A stretch of 64,000 nucleotides of DNA. Source: Cypionkella sp. (GTDB taxonomy: Bacteria > Pseudomonadota > Alphaproteobacteria > Rhodobacterales > Rhodobacteraceae). The notes below the pieces were generated by a model that searched no databases, was not told the DNA's origin, and saw nothing but the letters and a program-made list of their open reading frames with translations. Every line of letters starts with the position of its first letter. Position 1 is the first letter of the stretch. The position numbers were made by a program, and so were the translations under genes. The stretch lies in contig NZ_JAQGKQ010000113.1 of the NCBI RefSeq assembly GCF_028290025.1, positions 1 through 64,000 on the forward strand, in the 5' to 3' direction. This document shows, piece by piece, positions 34,664 to 43,388 of this stretch.

Positions 34664-34971
34664 GCGACGACAACATCAAACACAAATATTCCCTCTATGC
34701 CGCCCTCTGTTTCAGCGACGATCCTAGCGCCAGCGGCTTGGTGCGCGGGGTGAATAAGATAGGCGTCGCGCACGGCGGTGTCCTTGAAATCAAACCAAAA
34801 CACATCATTAAACCCGCGCGACAGCGGTTCTACCGTGACATTGGCGGAAGATTGAAAATCGAGAATGCCGTCAATATGGGCCGAAAGCCCGGCCAATTCG
34901 GTGTAAAGCGCGGTCCTGGTCTGTTCGGTGGTGCCTGCCTTGAAGCGCAAAGCGACGATGTGACGGATCAT
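34660..34971 (-). CDS. Dabb (stress-responsive alpha/beta barrel) domain protein
   Basis: The 103-residue protein begins [13 protein letters not shown] and has the F-W-F-D-F-K-D and Y-x-x-H-P-A-H motifs of Dabb dimeric barrels. Members are small ferredoxin-like enzymes or binding proteins in diverse catabolic operons. In this context a lactone or enol intermediate is a possible ligand, but this is a guess. It starts one base past the enoyl-CoA hydratase stop. Confidence 0.8.
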   Translation of the reverse strand: MIRHIVALRFKAGTTEQTRTALYTELAGLSAHIDGILDFQSSANVTVEPLSRGFNDVFWFDFKDTAVRDAYLIHPAHQAAGARIVAETEGGIEGIFVFDVVVA

Positions 34972-34972
34972 G

Positions 34973-35749
34973 TTAGTCCTTTCCCCCAAAACGGGGCTGA
35001 CGTTTTTCGCGGTAAGCTGACAGCCCCTCGGCCAGATCATCAGACCCTGCCACGAGCGCGCCTGCAAGCATTTCAAGCGTGCGCTCACGATCTTCGCCTT
35101 CGGCCGCATTGATCAACTGCTTGGTGATTTCTGTCGCGCGCGGGCTGCGGGCTGATACGCGCGCGGCCACAACCAAAGCTGCGTCCATGCCCTGGCCTGT
35201 TGGCACGACCTGATCGAACAAGCCCAACGCAAGCGCTTGATCGGCGGTGAAAACCTCGCCCAGTATCGCCATTCGGCGGATCAGTTGCGCGCCAAAACGG
35301 CGGCTGGCGCGTTGGGTGCCGGACCAGCCGGGGATTATGCCCAGACCGGTTTCGGGCAGCGCCAATTTTACATGCGCTTCGGCGATGCGCAGGTCAGCGC
35401 AGGCTGCGAGCTCTAGCCCGCCACCAAGGCAGTGGCCGTTCAAAACGGCAATTAGCGGTTGGCGCAGGCGGGCCAACGCGTCAAAAGCTTGATGACCATC
35501 GCGCAGCCAGCGACTGCCAAAATCTTGCGGTGACAGGTCGCTCCACGCCGCGATATCACCCCCGGCGCAAAAGGCTTTGCCCTCGCCCGTCAGGATCGCG
35601 ACGCGGGCATTGGAGCGGTCAATTTGGCGGCAGATCGACAGCAAAGCCTCAATCATATCGGCGTCCAAAGCGTTCAGCTTCTCGGCACGACACAGCCGCA
35701 GATGAGCGACGGGACCATCGAATGATAGCGACAGCCGCGCGTCGTTCAT
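34973..35749 (-). CDS. enoyl-CoA hydratase/isomerase family protein
   Basis: The 258-residue crotonase-fold protein has the CoA oxyanion-hole segments K-A-F-C-A-G-G-D-I and G-H-C-L-G-G-G-L-E-L-A, and P-E-T-G-L-G-I-I-P-G-W-S-G-T-Q with a catalytic-type glutamate. It would hydrate or cleave an unsaturated acyl-CoA from the acyl-CoA dehydrogenase. The start at 35749 overlaps the CoA-transferase stop (ATGA); the longer frame upstream lies within that gene. Confidence 0.88.
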   Translation of the reverse strand: MNDARLSLSFDGPVAHLRLCRAEKLNALDADMIEALLSICRQIDRSNARVAILTGEGKAFCAGGDIAAWSDLSPQDFGSRWLRDGHQAFDALARLRQPLIAVLNGHCLGGGLELAACADLRIAEAHVKLALPETGLGIIPGWSGTQRASRRFGAQLIRRMAILGEVFTADQALALGLFDQVVPTGQGMDAALVVAARVSARSPRATEITKQLINAAEGEDRERTLEMLAGALVAGSDDLAEGLSAYREKRQPRFGGKD

Positions 35750-37317
35750 AGTGCTAGCCCGAACGGCGGCTGGTAGAACAGCGCACTTTGCATCAGTTTC
35801 AGATCGGGGGAAACCTGCAGCGGCGTGCTCGCCTGATTTAAGATGTCGCGCTGCAAATCCAAGCCGGGGGCAATTTCTGTCAGCAATAGACCTTGCGGCG
35901 TAAGGCGGATCACGCAACGCTCAGTAATATAGGTGATATCCTGACATTGTGCGACCGCGCGGCGACCCGAAAATGACACTTGATCGACTTTCGGCACGAT
36001 TTTAGCGACCTTGCCTTCTTTGTCGATCACCAGCTTGCCATCTTCAAGGTGCATCTTGGCGCCCGCGTTAAAGTTGCCCGAGAACACAATTTTGCGGGCA
36101 CGCGAGGTGATATCGACAAAGCCCCCGGCGCCTGCGGTGCGATGCGGCGTCGCCGAGAGGCGCGATACATTGACCGACCCCTCGGCGTCGATTTCCAGAA
36201 ACGAGAGGAGAGAGCAATTAAACCCCCCGGCCTGAAAATAGCTGAACTGATGCGGTGAGGCGACGAAAGCCTCGGCGTTGCTGGCGCAGCCAAATTTGAA
36301 ATCAAGCAAAGGGATGCCGCCGACAGCGCCTTGCTCTATGACCCAAGTGACCTTGCCGTGGTGGCCTTCTTCCAGCAGAATCCGCGGCACATTCGCCGAG
36401 ATGCCGAAGCCGATATTTACCGCCCAACCGGCTTGCAATTCTTGTGCCACACGGCGGGCGATAACCTTGGAGGGATTGAACTCGGCGCGGCGGAAGGTGT
36501 TCAGCGGGCGGAACAATTCACCCGAAATCGCGGGATCATAGGGGGTCGCCGTGGTTTGGAGTTGATCGGGAGCTTCAACAATCACATCGACCAGAATGCC
36601 CGGCACGCGCACGTCATGCGGGCGCAAGCTACCGTTTTGTGCGATGCGGCGGACTTGGGCAATCACCAGACCACCTGAGTTGCGCGCGGCCAGCGCCATT
36701 TCCATCGCACCCAAAGTAGCGCCTTCTTGCTCAAAGCTCAGGTTGCCGTTTTCGTCTGAGGTTGAGGCGCGGATGATCGCGACATCTGGCTGTAATGGTG
36801 GGAAATGCAGCCAGTCTTCACCTTCGAAATCTATGTGTTTAACAATGGGTTGCGCGCGGGCGCTTTCGTTCATCGCGCAACCGTCTTGCAGCGGGTCTAC
36901 GAACGTATCCAGACCAATTTTGGTCAGCACTCCGGGGCGCTTGGCAGCACCTTCGCGCAACATATCGAATACGATGCCAGAGGGCACGTTATATGCGGCG
37001 AGTTGTTCTGACAGGATCATTTGCCAGATCAAAGGCGGCTCGGCATTCGACGGACCGGAGGGGTACGAGCCGCCAATAATTTTGCTCAGCATCCCCGGTT
37101 TGGCGATGTGATCGACGCCTTTGGAGCCAAACATATCGCCCGCCGCAATCGGGTGGATTGAGGTCAAATTGCGCGGATGGCCTTCGCTGTCAAACCGCTC
37201 ACCCAAAGCTTTCAGCACCGCATCCGGGCAGCACAGACCCGACGAGGAATTCACCGCCACCATCGCATTGTCGCCAATCAACTGCACCGCCTCGGCAGCT
37301 GTTTTGATTTTTGACAT
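35746..37317 (-). CDS. acyl-CoA:acetate/3-ketoacid CoA-transferase (YdiF type)
   Basis: The 523-residue single-chain enzyme fuses the alpha and beta CoA-transferase domains. It has V-N-S-S-S-G-L-C-C-P-D near the start and W-V-I-E-Q-G-A-V-G-G-I-P, whose Glu becomes the glutamyl-CoA thioester. It converts a carboxylate to its CoA ester at the expense of another acyl-CoA. AGGAGA precedes ATG 37317. As the first gene of the operon it probably activates the acid made by the GMC/aldehyde dehydrogenase pair, and an operator lies 31 bases upstream. Confidence 0.88.
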   Translation of the reverse strand: MSKIKTAAEAVQLIGDNAMVAVNSSSGLCCPDAVLKALGERFDSEGHPRNLTSIHPIAAGDMFGSKGVDHIAKPGMLSKIIGGSYPSGPSNAEPPLIWQMILSEQLAAYNVPSGIVFDMLREGAAKRPGVLTKIGLDTFVDPLQDGCAMNESARAQPIVKHIDFEGEDWLHFPPLQPDVAIIRASTSDENGNLSFEQEGATLGAMEMALAARNSGGLVIAQVRRIAQNGSLRPHDVRVPGILVDVIVEAPDQLQTTATPYDPAISGELFRPLNTFRRAEFNPSKVIARRVAQELQAGWAVNIGFGISANVPRILLEEGHHGKVTWVIEQGAVGGIPLLDFKFGCASNAEAFVASPHQFSYFQAGGFNCSLLSFLEIDAEGSVNVSRLSATPHRTAGAGGFVDITSRARKIVFSGNFNAGAKMHLEDGKLVIDKEGKVAKIVPKVDQVSFSGRRAVAQCQDITYITERCVIRLTPQGLLLTEIAPGLDLQRDILNQASTPLQVSPDLKLMQSALFYQPPFGLAL

Positions 37318-37347
37318 GGCGATTCTCCTTTTCGGGCGTTGCATCAA

Positions 37348-37363
37348 GTAACTAAATGGTTAT
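37348..37363. promoter_or_regulatory. operator site 3, GTAACTAAATGGTTAT
   Basis: The reverse complement, ATAACCATTTAGTTAC, differs from site 1 only in the first base. It lies between the CoA-transferase operon and the divergent aldo/keto reductase gene at 37436. Confidence 0.7.
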
Positions 37364-37435
37364 AAGAATAATCACGCCCTGCCAAGCCCATCTAGGGTAT
37401 TTTCCGCAGGGAATGCCAACAGCTTGGAGACGCAG

Positions 37436-38254
37436 ATGAACATCAGTTTTCAGAAGACACACCAGCGCGCCTTTGGGACTTTTCCGCTGAAGGGCGAGAT
37501 TTTAGCGCAAGCGATTGCGGCGGCGGCGGCGGTCGGCTACCGGGCGTTCGACACTGCACAGATGTATGGCAACGAGGCCGACACCGGGGCGGCGCTGAAG
37601 GCTACGGGCATGGCGCGGGATGAATTGTGCATCACGACGAAGGTGCAGCCGGAGAATTACGGCGATGATCGGTTTATCGCTTCGGTCGAGCAGAGCCTTA
37701 CGGATTTGCAGATTGATCAGGTGGATATATTGCTGCTGCACTGGCCTGCGCCGGAAGGCGATTTGGTACCGTCGCTGCGATTGCTGCAGCAAGCGCAAGA
37801 GCTTGGGCTGGCGCGAAATATCGGGATCTCCAACTTTACCGCCGCGATGATGCGGCAGGCCCGGGCAGTGGTGGATGTGCCATTGGTGACCAATCAGGTG
37901 GAGTTTCAGCCGTTGTTGGATCAGGATATTCTGCTGGCTGCAGCGGTTGAAACCGGGATTCCACTGTCATCCTATTGCTCGGTGGCGCGGGGTGAAGTGT
38001 TTAAGTATCCGCTGTTTGGCGAGATTGGTGCAGGCTATGGCAAATCGGCGGCGCAGGTGGTGTTGCGGTGGATTTTGCAAAAAGGTGTGGCGATTAATAC
38101 CATGTCAACCAAGCCCGCAAACATCGCTGAGAACTTTGAGGTGATGGATTTCACCTTGTCATCGATCGATATGGCGCGGATTGAGGCGATGAAGGCGGTT
38201 GGGTTCCGGGTGGTGACCAAAGAATTGGTGTCGATCGCGCCTGAGTGGGATTGA
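37436..38254 (+). CDS. aldo/keto reductase (2,5-diketogluconate reductase-like)
   Basis: This 272-residue AKR is of the shorter, classical type. The tetrad is Asp and Tyr in F-D-T-A-Q-M-Y-G-N-E, Lys in I-T-T-K-V, and His in L-L-L-H-W-P. Later motifs G-I-S-N-F and V-T-N-Q-V-E-F-Q-P are clear. It is not closely related to the two long AKRs. It probably reduces a keto sugar or aldehyde with NADPH, or runs in reverse. The ATG at 37436 has GGAG upstream. It is divergent from the CoA-transferase operon. Confidence 0.88.
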   Translation: MNISFQKTHQRAFGTFPLKGEILAQAIAAAAAVGYRAFDTAQMYGNEADTGAALKATGMARDELCITTKVQPENYGDDRFIASVEQSLTDLQIDQVDILLLHWPAPEGDLVPSLRLLQQAQELGLARNIGISNFTAAMMRQARAVVDVPLVTNQVEFQPLLDQDILLAAAVETGIPLSSYCSVARGEVFKYPLFGEIGAGYGKSAAQVVLRWILQKGVAINTMSTKPANIAENFEVMDFTLSSIDMARIEAMKAVGFRVVTKELVSIAPEWD

Positions 38255-38293
38255 AGGACAGTGGGCGGCCCGAGGTGGCCGCCCTTTGCTTAT

Positions 38294-39904
38294 TCAGGCG
38301 TTGCCCCGGATCAGATCGGCGGCCTTTTCGCCGATCATAATCGTCGGGGCGTTGGTGTTTGAACCGATCAGGCTGGGCATTACCGAGCTGTCGCAAATCC
38401 GCAGACCGTCTAAACCGTGCACCCGAAGCGATGGGTCCACGACGGCCATCTCATCCTGCCCCATCCGGCAGGTCGAAACCGGGTGATACGAGGTGCGGCC
38501 ATATTGGCGCGCGTAGGCTTCGTAATCGGCTCGGCTGCGCACATTTTCGTCGGGAAAACGCAGGGTGCGGATGTATTTTTGGAGCGAAGGCTGGCTGAAG
38601 ATCTCTCGGCTGACCCGCACGCCTTCGGCTGCGATCCGAAGATCGTCTGGCTCGGCTAGGAAGTTAGGATCAACGAGGGGCAGCGCGCGCGGGTCGGCGG
38701 AGCGCAAGGTCACCGCACCGCGCGATTTTGGGCGTAGGGTGTAGCTGTTCAGAGTAATCCCCGAGGTGCCTTTCGGCACCGATGGCACGCCCGCTTCGGC
38801 CCCTGCTCCGGCGAGGAAATGGAATTGCAGATCGGGGCAAGCGGCGTCTTGGTTGGCATACCAAAACGCGCCACCCTCGACGACGTTTGAGGTGACGGGC
38901 CCGGATTTGAACAGGGTGTATTCGATGCCCGCCCACAAAGCCCAATGCGGTTTGTTGTATTTATCAAGGCTGTCATGGCCTTTCAGTTCAGCGACAATAT
39001 CAACGCCGAAATGGTCGGTCAGATTTTGGCCAACTCCGGGCAGGTCTTGGACTACTTTGATACCGTGCCGGGTAAGCTCCGCTGCTGGGCCAACGCCAGA
39101 GAGCATCATCAGCTTGGGCGTACCAATCGCACCTGAGGTCACTATAACTTCGCTATCTGCCCGCGCGATCTGGGGCGCATGACCTACGGCATATTCGACG
39201 CCCACCGCCCGATTGCCTTCAAACACCACGCGCAGAACCAAGGCTCCGGTAATCACGGTCAAGTTGGGCCGCGCCAAGGCGGGGCGCAGGTAGCCCACGG
39301 CGGCAGAGCAGCGGCGATAATTCTTGGTGGTGGTTTGGTAGAACCCCGCGCCCTCTTGCAAAGCGCCATTGAAATCAGGGTTGTAGGGGATGCCATATTC
39401 CTGACAGCTTTGGACGAAAGCCCGGGTGACGGGTTGCGGATCGGGGATATTCGACACGCCCAGCGGGCCATCGGTGCCGTGAAGCGCGCCCGACATAATG
39501 GTGTTGCCCTCGGACCGAAGAAAGTATTTCTGCACCTCGGCAGCGCCCCAACCCACCGCGCCCTCGGTCACCCAGCGGTCATAGTCGCTGGGGTGGCCTC
39601 GGGTGAAAATCTCGGCGTTGATTGACGAGCCACCGCCCAGCACGCGGGCCTGCGCATAGGGGATTTCGCGCATGTTGGCGTGGCGCTGCGGCGTGGTCAT
39701 CAAGCCCCACGTCAGCGGGCCGGTGGTCATTTTGGCAAAGCCGACCGGCATGTGGATCAGCGGGTGGGTGTCGCGGCCGCCCGCTTCGATCAGGCAGACG
39801 CGTGCGGACGGATTTTCCGACAGCCGGGCTGCCAGCACGCAGCCCGCCGAGCCGCCACCGACGATCACATAGTCATAGCCCAGTTCAGGTTTTCGGGCCA
39901 TCAT
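38294..39904 (-). CDS. GMC family oxidoreductase (choline/alcohol dehydrogenase-like)
   Basis: The 536-residue flavoprotein has the N-terminal FAD site Y-D-Y-V-I-V-G-G-G-S-A-G-C, the GMC motif A-R-V-L-G-G-G-S-S-I-N, and the C-terminal catalytic block S-Y-H-P-V-S-T-C-R-M-G with the N-T-N-A-P-T proton-relay Asn. It oxidises a primary alcohol or polyol to an aldehyde with electrons to quinone or oxygen. It overlaps the aldehyde dehydrogenase gene (ATGA), so the two steps are coupled. No signal peptide is seen. Confidence 0.9.
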   Translation of the reverse strand: MMARKPELGYDYVIVGGGSAGCVLAARLSENPSARVCLIEAGGRDTHPLIHMPVGFAKMTTGPLTWGLMTTPQRHANMREIPYAQARVLGGGSSINAEIFTRGHPSDYDRWVTEGAVGWGAAEVQKYFLRSEGNTIMSGALHGTDGPLGVSNIPDPQPVTRAFVQSCQEYGIPYNPDFNGALQEGAGFYQTTTKNYRRCSAAVGYLRPALARPNLTVITGALVLRVVFEGNRAVGVEYAVGHAPQIARADSEVIVTSGAIGTPKLMMLSGVGPAAELTRHGIKVVQDLPGVGQNLTDHFGVDIVAELKGHDSLDKYNKPHWALWAGIEYTLFKSGPVTSNVVEGGAFWYANQDAACPDLQFHFLAGAGAEAGVPSVPKGTSGITLNSYTLRPKSRGAVTLRSADPRALPLVDPNFLAEPDDLRIAAEGVRVSREIFSQPSLQKYIRTLRFPDENVRSRADYEAYARQYGRTSYHPVSTCRMGQDEMAVVDPSLRVHGLDGLRICDSSVMPSLIGSNTNAPTIMIGEKAADLIRGNA

Positions 39905-41397
39905 GCAATCCAGTGGTCGCGTTTTCCGGTTTCAATATGCACGGATTTGATCTGCGTGTATTCCTCAACCCCGTAGGTTCCGGCCTCACGCCCCCAACCG
40001 GATTGTTTGAAGCCACCCAAGGGCATTTCCGGCCCGCCAGCCATGATGCAATTGACCCAGAAGCGACCTGCGCGGACGCGGCGGGTGACGGTTAGGGCCT
40101 TGTCGATGTTTTTCGTCCAAAGACTCGCGGCGAGGCCGTAGACGGTGTCGTTGGCAAGCGCGATGGCTTCTTCGATAGTGTCGAATGGCATCGAGCATAG
40201 CACCGGGCCGAAGATTTCATCCGTGGCGATCGACATGTTGGGGGTGACGCCGGAAAACAGCGTCGGTTCGATATACTGGCCGTGGCCGAGGTCTTTGACA
40301 ATGCCGCCCGTGACCAAGGTAGCGCCTTCGGCTTGGCCTTTGGCGATGTAGCCCAGGATCACGTCGTTCTGCGCGGTGGTGGTGATCGCGCCGACTTGAG
40401 TGTTGGGGTCGAGCGGATCGCCGACGCGAATTTTCGCCATTTTGGCGGCTACGAGGGCCTCAAACTTTGCCGCGACAGAGCGTTCGACGATGAGGCGACT
40501 GGAGGAGACGCAGCATTGTCCGGTGTTAAAGCTGATACCGAAAGCGGCGGCATCGGCGGCATCGTCAAGATCGGCGTCAGCGAACACGATGATCGGGTTT
40601 TTACCGCCGAGTTCCAACCCGAGTTTCTTGAAATTGCTGTCCGCGGCCGCGTGGACGCAGGAGCGCCCCACAGCAGTCGATCCGGTAAACGACAGCATAT
40701 CAACGTCAGGATGCTCGGTCAGGGCTTGGCCGATGGTGCGACCCGATCCGGTGACAACATTGTAAACGCCCGCAGGTAGACCCGCTTCCTCTAGCACTTC
40801 AGCCAGCAGCAGCGTGGTGGCTGAAGTGACCTCCGACGGTTTCACCACCAAAGTGCAGCCCGAGGCGAGGATGAACGGCACGCGCTCGCACAAGATCAGG
40901 AACGGGAAGTTCCAAGGCGTGATCAGGCCGACGACACCGATCGGTTCGCGCAGCACCATGCCGAACAGGTTGTCGCCAAGGCTGTTATAGCTGTCGCCAT
41001 GCAGCATCCGGGCAGCGCCTGCACCGATTTCAAAACACGCGATGGAATGATCAATCTCGCCCATGGCTTGGCTGATCGGCTTGCCGTTCTCTAAAGTCTC
41101 CCAATAGGCGATTTCGGCACGGCGGCGTTTCAGGATTTCGGCGGCGCGCAGCAGCACGCTCGCGCGGGCGGCACCGGAAAGCCCGGCCCAGCGGCGGTCT
41201 TCGAAGGCGGTGCGGGCGGCGGTGACGGCGGCGTTCAGATCATCGGTGGTGCATTTCGGGATGCGGGTGACGGGCACGCCGTGACCGGGTGAGGCGCGAT
41301 CAAACAGTGGGCGACCGCCTTGCCACTTGCCGTCGACGTAAAAGCCAAACTCGCGTGGCGTGGTGGGCAAAGTCGGGAACGGGCGCAGGGTATCCAT
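39901..41397 (-). CDS. NAD(P)-dependent aldehyde dehydrogenase
   Basis: The 498-residue enzyme has W-N-F-P-F at the NAD site, the general-base Glu in L-E-L-G-G-K-N-P, the catalytic Cys in N-T-G-Q-C-C-V-S-S-S-R, and E-I-F-G-P-V-L. It oxidises the aldehyde made by the adjacent GMC enzyme to a carboxylate, the natural substrate for the CoA-transferase. Length is typical. The gene sits 13 bases downstream of the zinc dehydrogenase gene. Confidence 0.92.
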   Translation of the reverse strand: MDTLRPFPTLPTTPREFGFYVDGKWQGGRPLFDRASPGHGVPVTRIPKCTTDDLNAAVTAARTAFEDRRWAGLSGAARASVLLRAAEILKRRRAEIAYWETLENGKPISQAMGEIDHSIACFEIGAGAARMLHGDSYNSLGDNLFGMVLREPIGVVGLITPWNFPFLILCERVPFILASGCTLVVKPSEVTSATTLLLAEVLEEAGLPAGVYNVVTGSGRTIGQALTEHPDVDMLSFTGSTAVGRSCVHAAADSNFKKLGLELGGKNPIIVFADADLDDAADAAAFGISFNTGQCCVSSSRLIVERSVAAKFEALVAAKMAKIRVGDPLDPNTQVGAITTTAQNDVILGYIAKGQAEGATLVTGGIVKDLGHGQYIEPTLFSGVTPNMSIATDEIFGPVLCSMPFDTIEEAIALANDTVYGLAASLWTKNIDKALTVTRRVRAGRFWVNCIMAGGPEMPLGGFKQSGWGREAGTYGVEEYTQIKSVHIETGKRDHWIA

Positions 41398-41410
41398 GGG
41401 AACCTCAGGT

Positions 41411-42430
41411 CTAAAGCAGGATTTGGGTTTTCAGATCGGCGGGGCGGGATGACAGCGTGTCGAACGCGGTTTGAATGTCATCCAGCGGGTAGCTCGCGGC
41501 GGTGAATGGATCGGTTTTGAAGCGGCCATGTGCCAGCAGTGTCAGCGCATCGTGCATATCCTCGCCCATGCCCGCGACCGAGCCTTTCAGGCTGTTTTCC
41601 TCAAGGATGGTGCGCAGGATATCGACATGCAGCGGTTGATCCGGGCCGGTCAGTCCGAAGAATGCAATGTGACCGCCCTTGCGGATCAGGGTTTGTGCGG
41701 TGGCGTAAAGCCGGGGTGAGCCGACGCTTTCGATCACCACATCGGCGCCACGTCCTTGGGTGCGGGCGAGTACTTCGGCGCGCAGTTGGTCTGGGTTACT
41801 GATGGCTGCGTCCGCCCCGGCAGCGAGGGCCATTTGGCAGCGATCATGTGAGAGGTCAGCGACTATGATCGGAGCCGCGCCGACCAGCCGCATCATTTGC
41901 ACATGCAGGTTGCCGATCGGGCCCGCGCCAAGGATCACCACCGACTGACCGAAGCTGACCTGAGCCTTGCGGGCGGCACGCACGACGCAAGCCACGGGTT
42001 CGGTCAGGGCCAGCACGGCATCGGAAATGCCCTCGGGTGCTGCGATCACCAGACGCGCGGGCAGTGCCACATATTCTGCGAAAGCGCCGTCGCGACCGAT
42101 GCCGACTTGCGTCATCGTCGGGCAGTTCAGGATTTCATTGCGGCGGCACCAATAGCACGTGCCGCAGCCGATGTTGATGTCGGCCACCACGCGCTGGCCT
42201 TCGGTGAGGTGTTTTACGTTGCTGCCAAAGGCCGCAACTTCGCCGCAAAACTCGTGGCCGGGGATCAGCGGCAGCCGATCAGCAGCATAGTGGCCGTTGA
42301 AGATATGCACATCCGTGCCGCAGATGCCTACGCGCGCAACGCGGATCAGCGCATCCTCGGGACCAATGGTGGGCGTGGGCACATCGCGCAGATCGAAACG
42401 GTGCGGGGCAATCAGGACGGCGGCTTTCAT
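41411..42430 (-). CDS. zinc-dependent alcohol dehydrogenase (MDR family)
   Basis: The 339-residue protein shows catalytic-zinc ligands in R-V-G-I-C-G-T-D-V-H and G-H-E-F-C-G-E, the structural-zinc cysteine cluster in G-C-G-T-C-Y-W-C-R-R-N-E-I-L-N-C (four Cys), and the NAD-binding V-I-L-G-A-G-P-I-G-N. It resembles sorbitol, threonine and other polyol dehydrogenases. It follows the ABC transporter genes and probably performs the first oxidation of the imported compound. Confidence 0.9.
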   Translation of the reverse strand: MKAAVLIAPHRFDLRDVPTPTIGPEDALIRVARVGICGTDVHIFNGHYAADRLPLIPGHEFCGEVAAFGSNVKHLTEGQRVVADINIGCGTCYWCRRNEILNCPTMTQVGIGRDGAFAEYVALPARLVIAAPEGISDAVLALTEPVACVVRAARKAQVSFGQSVVILGAGPIGNLHVQMMRLVGAAPIIVADLSHDRCQMALAAGADAAISNPDQLRAEVLARTQGRGADVVIESVGSPRLYATAQTLIRKGGHIAFFGLTGPDQPLHVDILRTILEENSLKGSVAGMGEDMHDALTLLAHGRFKTDPFTAASYPLDDIQTAFDTLSSRPADLKTQILL

Positions 42431-42439
42431 ATCGGCCCC

Positions 42440-43381
42440 TTATTTCACGGTGCGCAGCTTGGCGCGGTCAATGGTAAGGGCGATGGCTCCGATCAGCACA
42501 AGGCCGAAGATCATCTGCTGCTGGGTGGCCTGAATGTCGAAGTACAGCATCGAGGCGCGGATCACCGCGACAATCAATGTGCCAATGGCGGTGTTCAGCA
42601 CGCCGCCCACTCCGCCGGTGAGTGGCGTACCGCCGACCAGAACCGCGACGATGGCGGGCAGCAGAAAGCCGTTGGCAATCGTGGGTGCGCCGCCCGACAG
42701 CTTGACGGCGAACAGCAGGCCCGCGATGGCGGCCAGCGCCCCCGAGATTGCAAACGCCAGCATCTTGTAGCGTGCGACGTTCAGGCCGGAAGCCGCAGCC
42801 GCAGGCTCGCCCGCCCCTACCGCTTTCAGGGCGCGGCCAAGCGTGGTGCGGCGCTCAATAAACAGGGTTAGCGCGAGCAATCCCACGGCGATGAACAACT
42901 CATGTGGGATCGGCCCGGTTTTGCCGATCATCCAGCCAAACACCGCATCGCGCTGGGCGGCGTCCATGTTCAGCGCGCGTTGGCCGGAAAGATATTGCGC
43001 CAGCGAGAACGCCACGCCGCCAACCGCCAAGGTAGAGATGAACGACGGCACCAGAAGTCGCGTGGTAATGTAACCCGACAGAAGGCCAAAGCCAAAACCG
43101 ACCGCGATGCACAACACTGCGACCCAAGCCCCAAATGATGCGAGGTAGACCGAGGCCACCACAGTCACCAGATTGGCCATCGACTGCGCCGACAGATCAA
43201 TGCCGCCGATGTAGATCGCAAAGGTCAGGCCCAGCGCCATGATGAACAAAGGCACAATGTCGCCCGCCAAGGACAGCAGATTGGCCGGGCGCAAGAAGGT
43301 GTCATCGACGATGCCGACAGCTGCGACCAGAACCAGCAAAGTGATCCAAGGCAGATGAGGTTTAAGACGCTGCAAATCCAT
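42440..43381 (-). CDS. ABC sugar transporter permease (RbsC family), second permease
   Basis: The 313-residue protein has about eight to ten hydrophobic helices and the RbsC-type loop with G-G-I-D-L-S-A-Q-S-M-A and the C-terminal V-V-V-L-V-G-G-T-P-L-T-G-G-V-G-G-like stretch. It forms the membrane channel with the other permease at 44904, implying a heterodimeric channel. It lies between the ATPase and the alcohol dehydrogenase genes. Confidence 0.88.
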   Translation of the reverse strand: MDLQRLKPHLPWITLLVLVAAVGIVDDTFLRPANLLSLAGDIVPLFIMALGLTFAIYIGGIDLSAQSMANLVTVVASVYLASFGAWVAVLCIAVGFGFGLLSGYITTRLLVPSFISTLAVGGVAFSLAQYLSGQRALNMDAAQRDAVFGWMIGKTGPIPHELFIAVGLLALTLFIERRTTLGRALKAVGAGEPAAAASGLNVARYKMLAFAISGALAAIAGLLFAVKLSGGAPTIANGFLLPAIVAVLVGGTPLTGGVGGVLNTAIGTLIVAVIRASMLYFDIQATQQQMIFGLVLIGAIALTIDRAKLRTVK

Positions 43382-43388
43382 AAGTGCC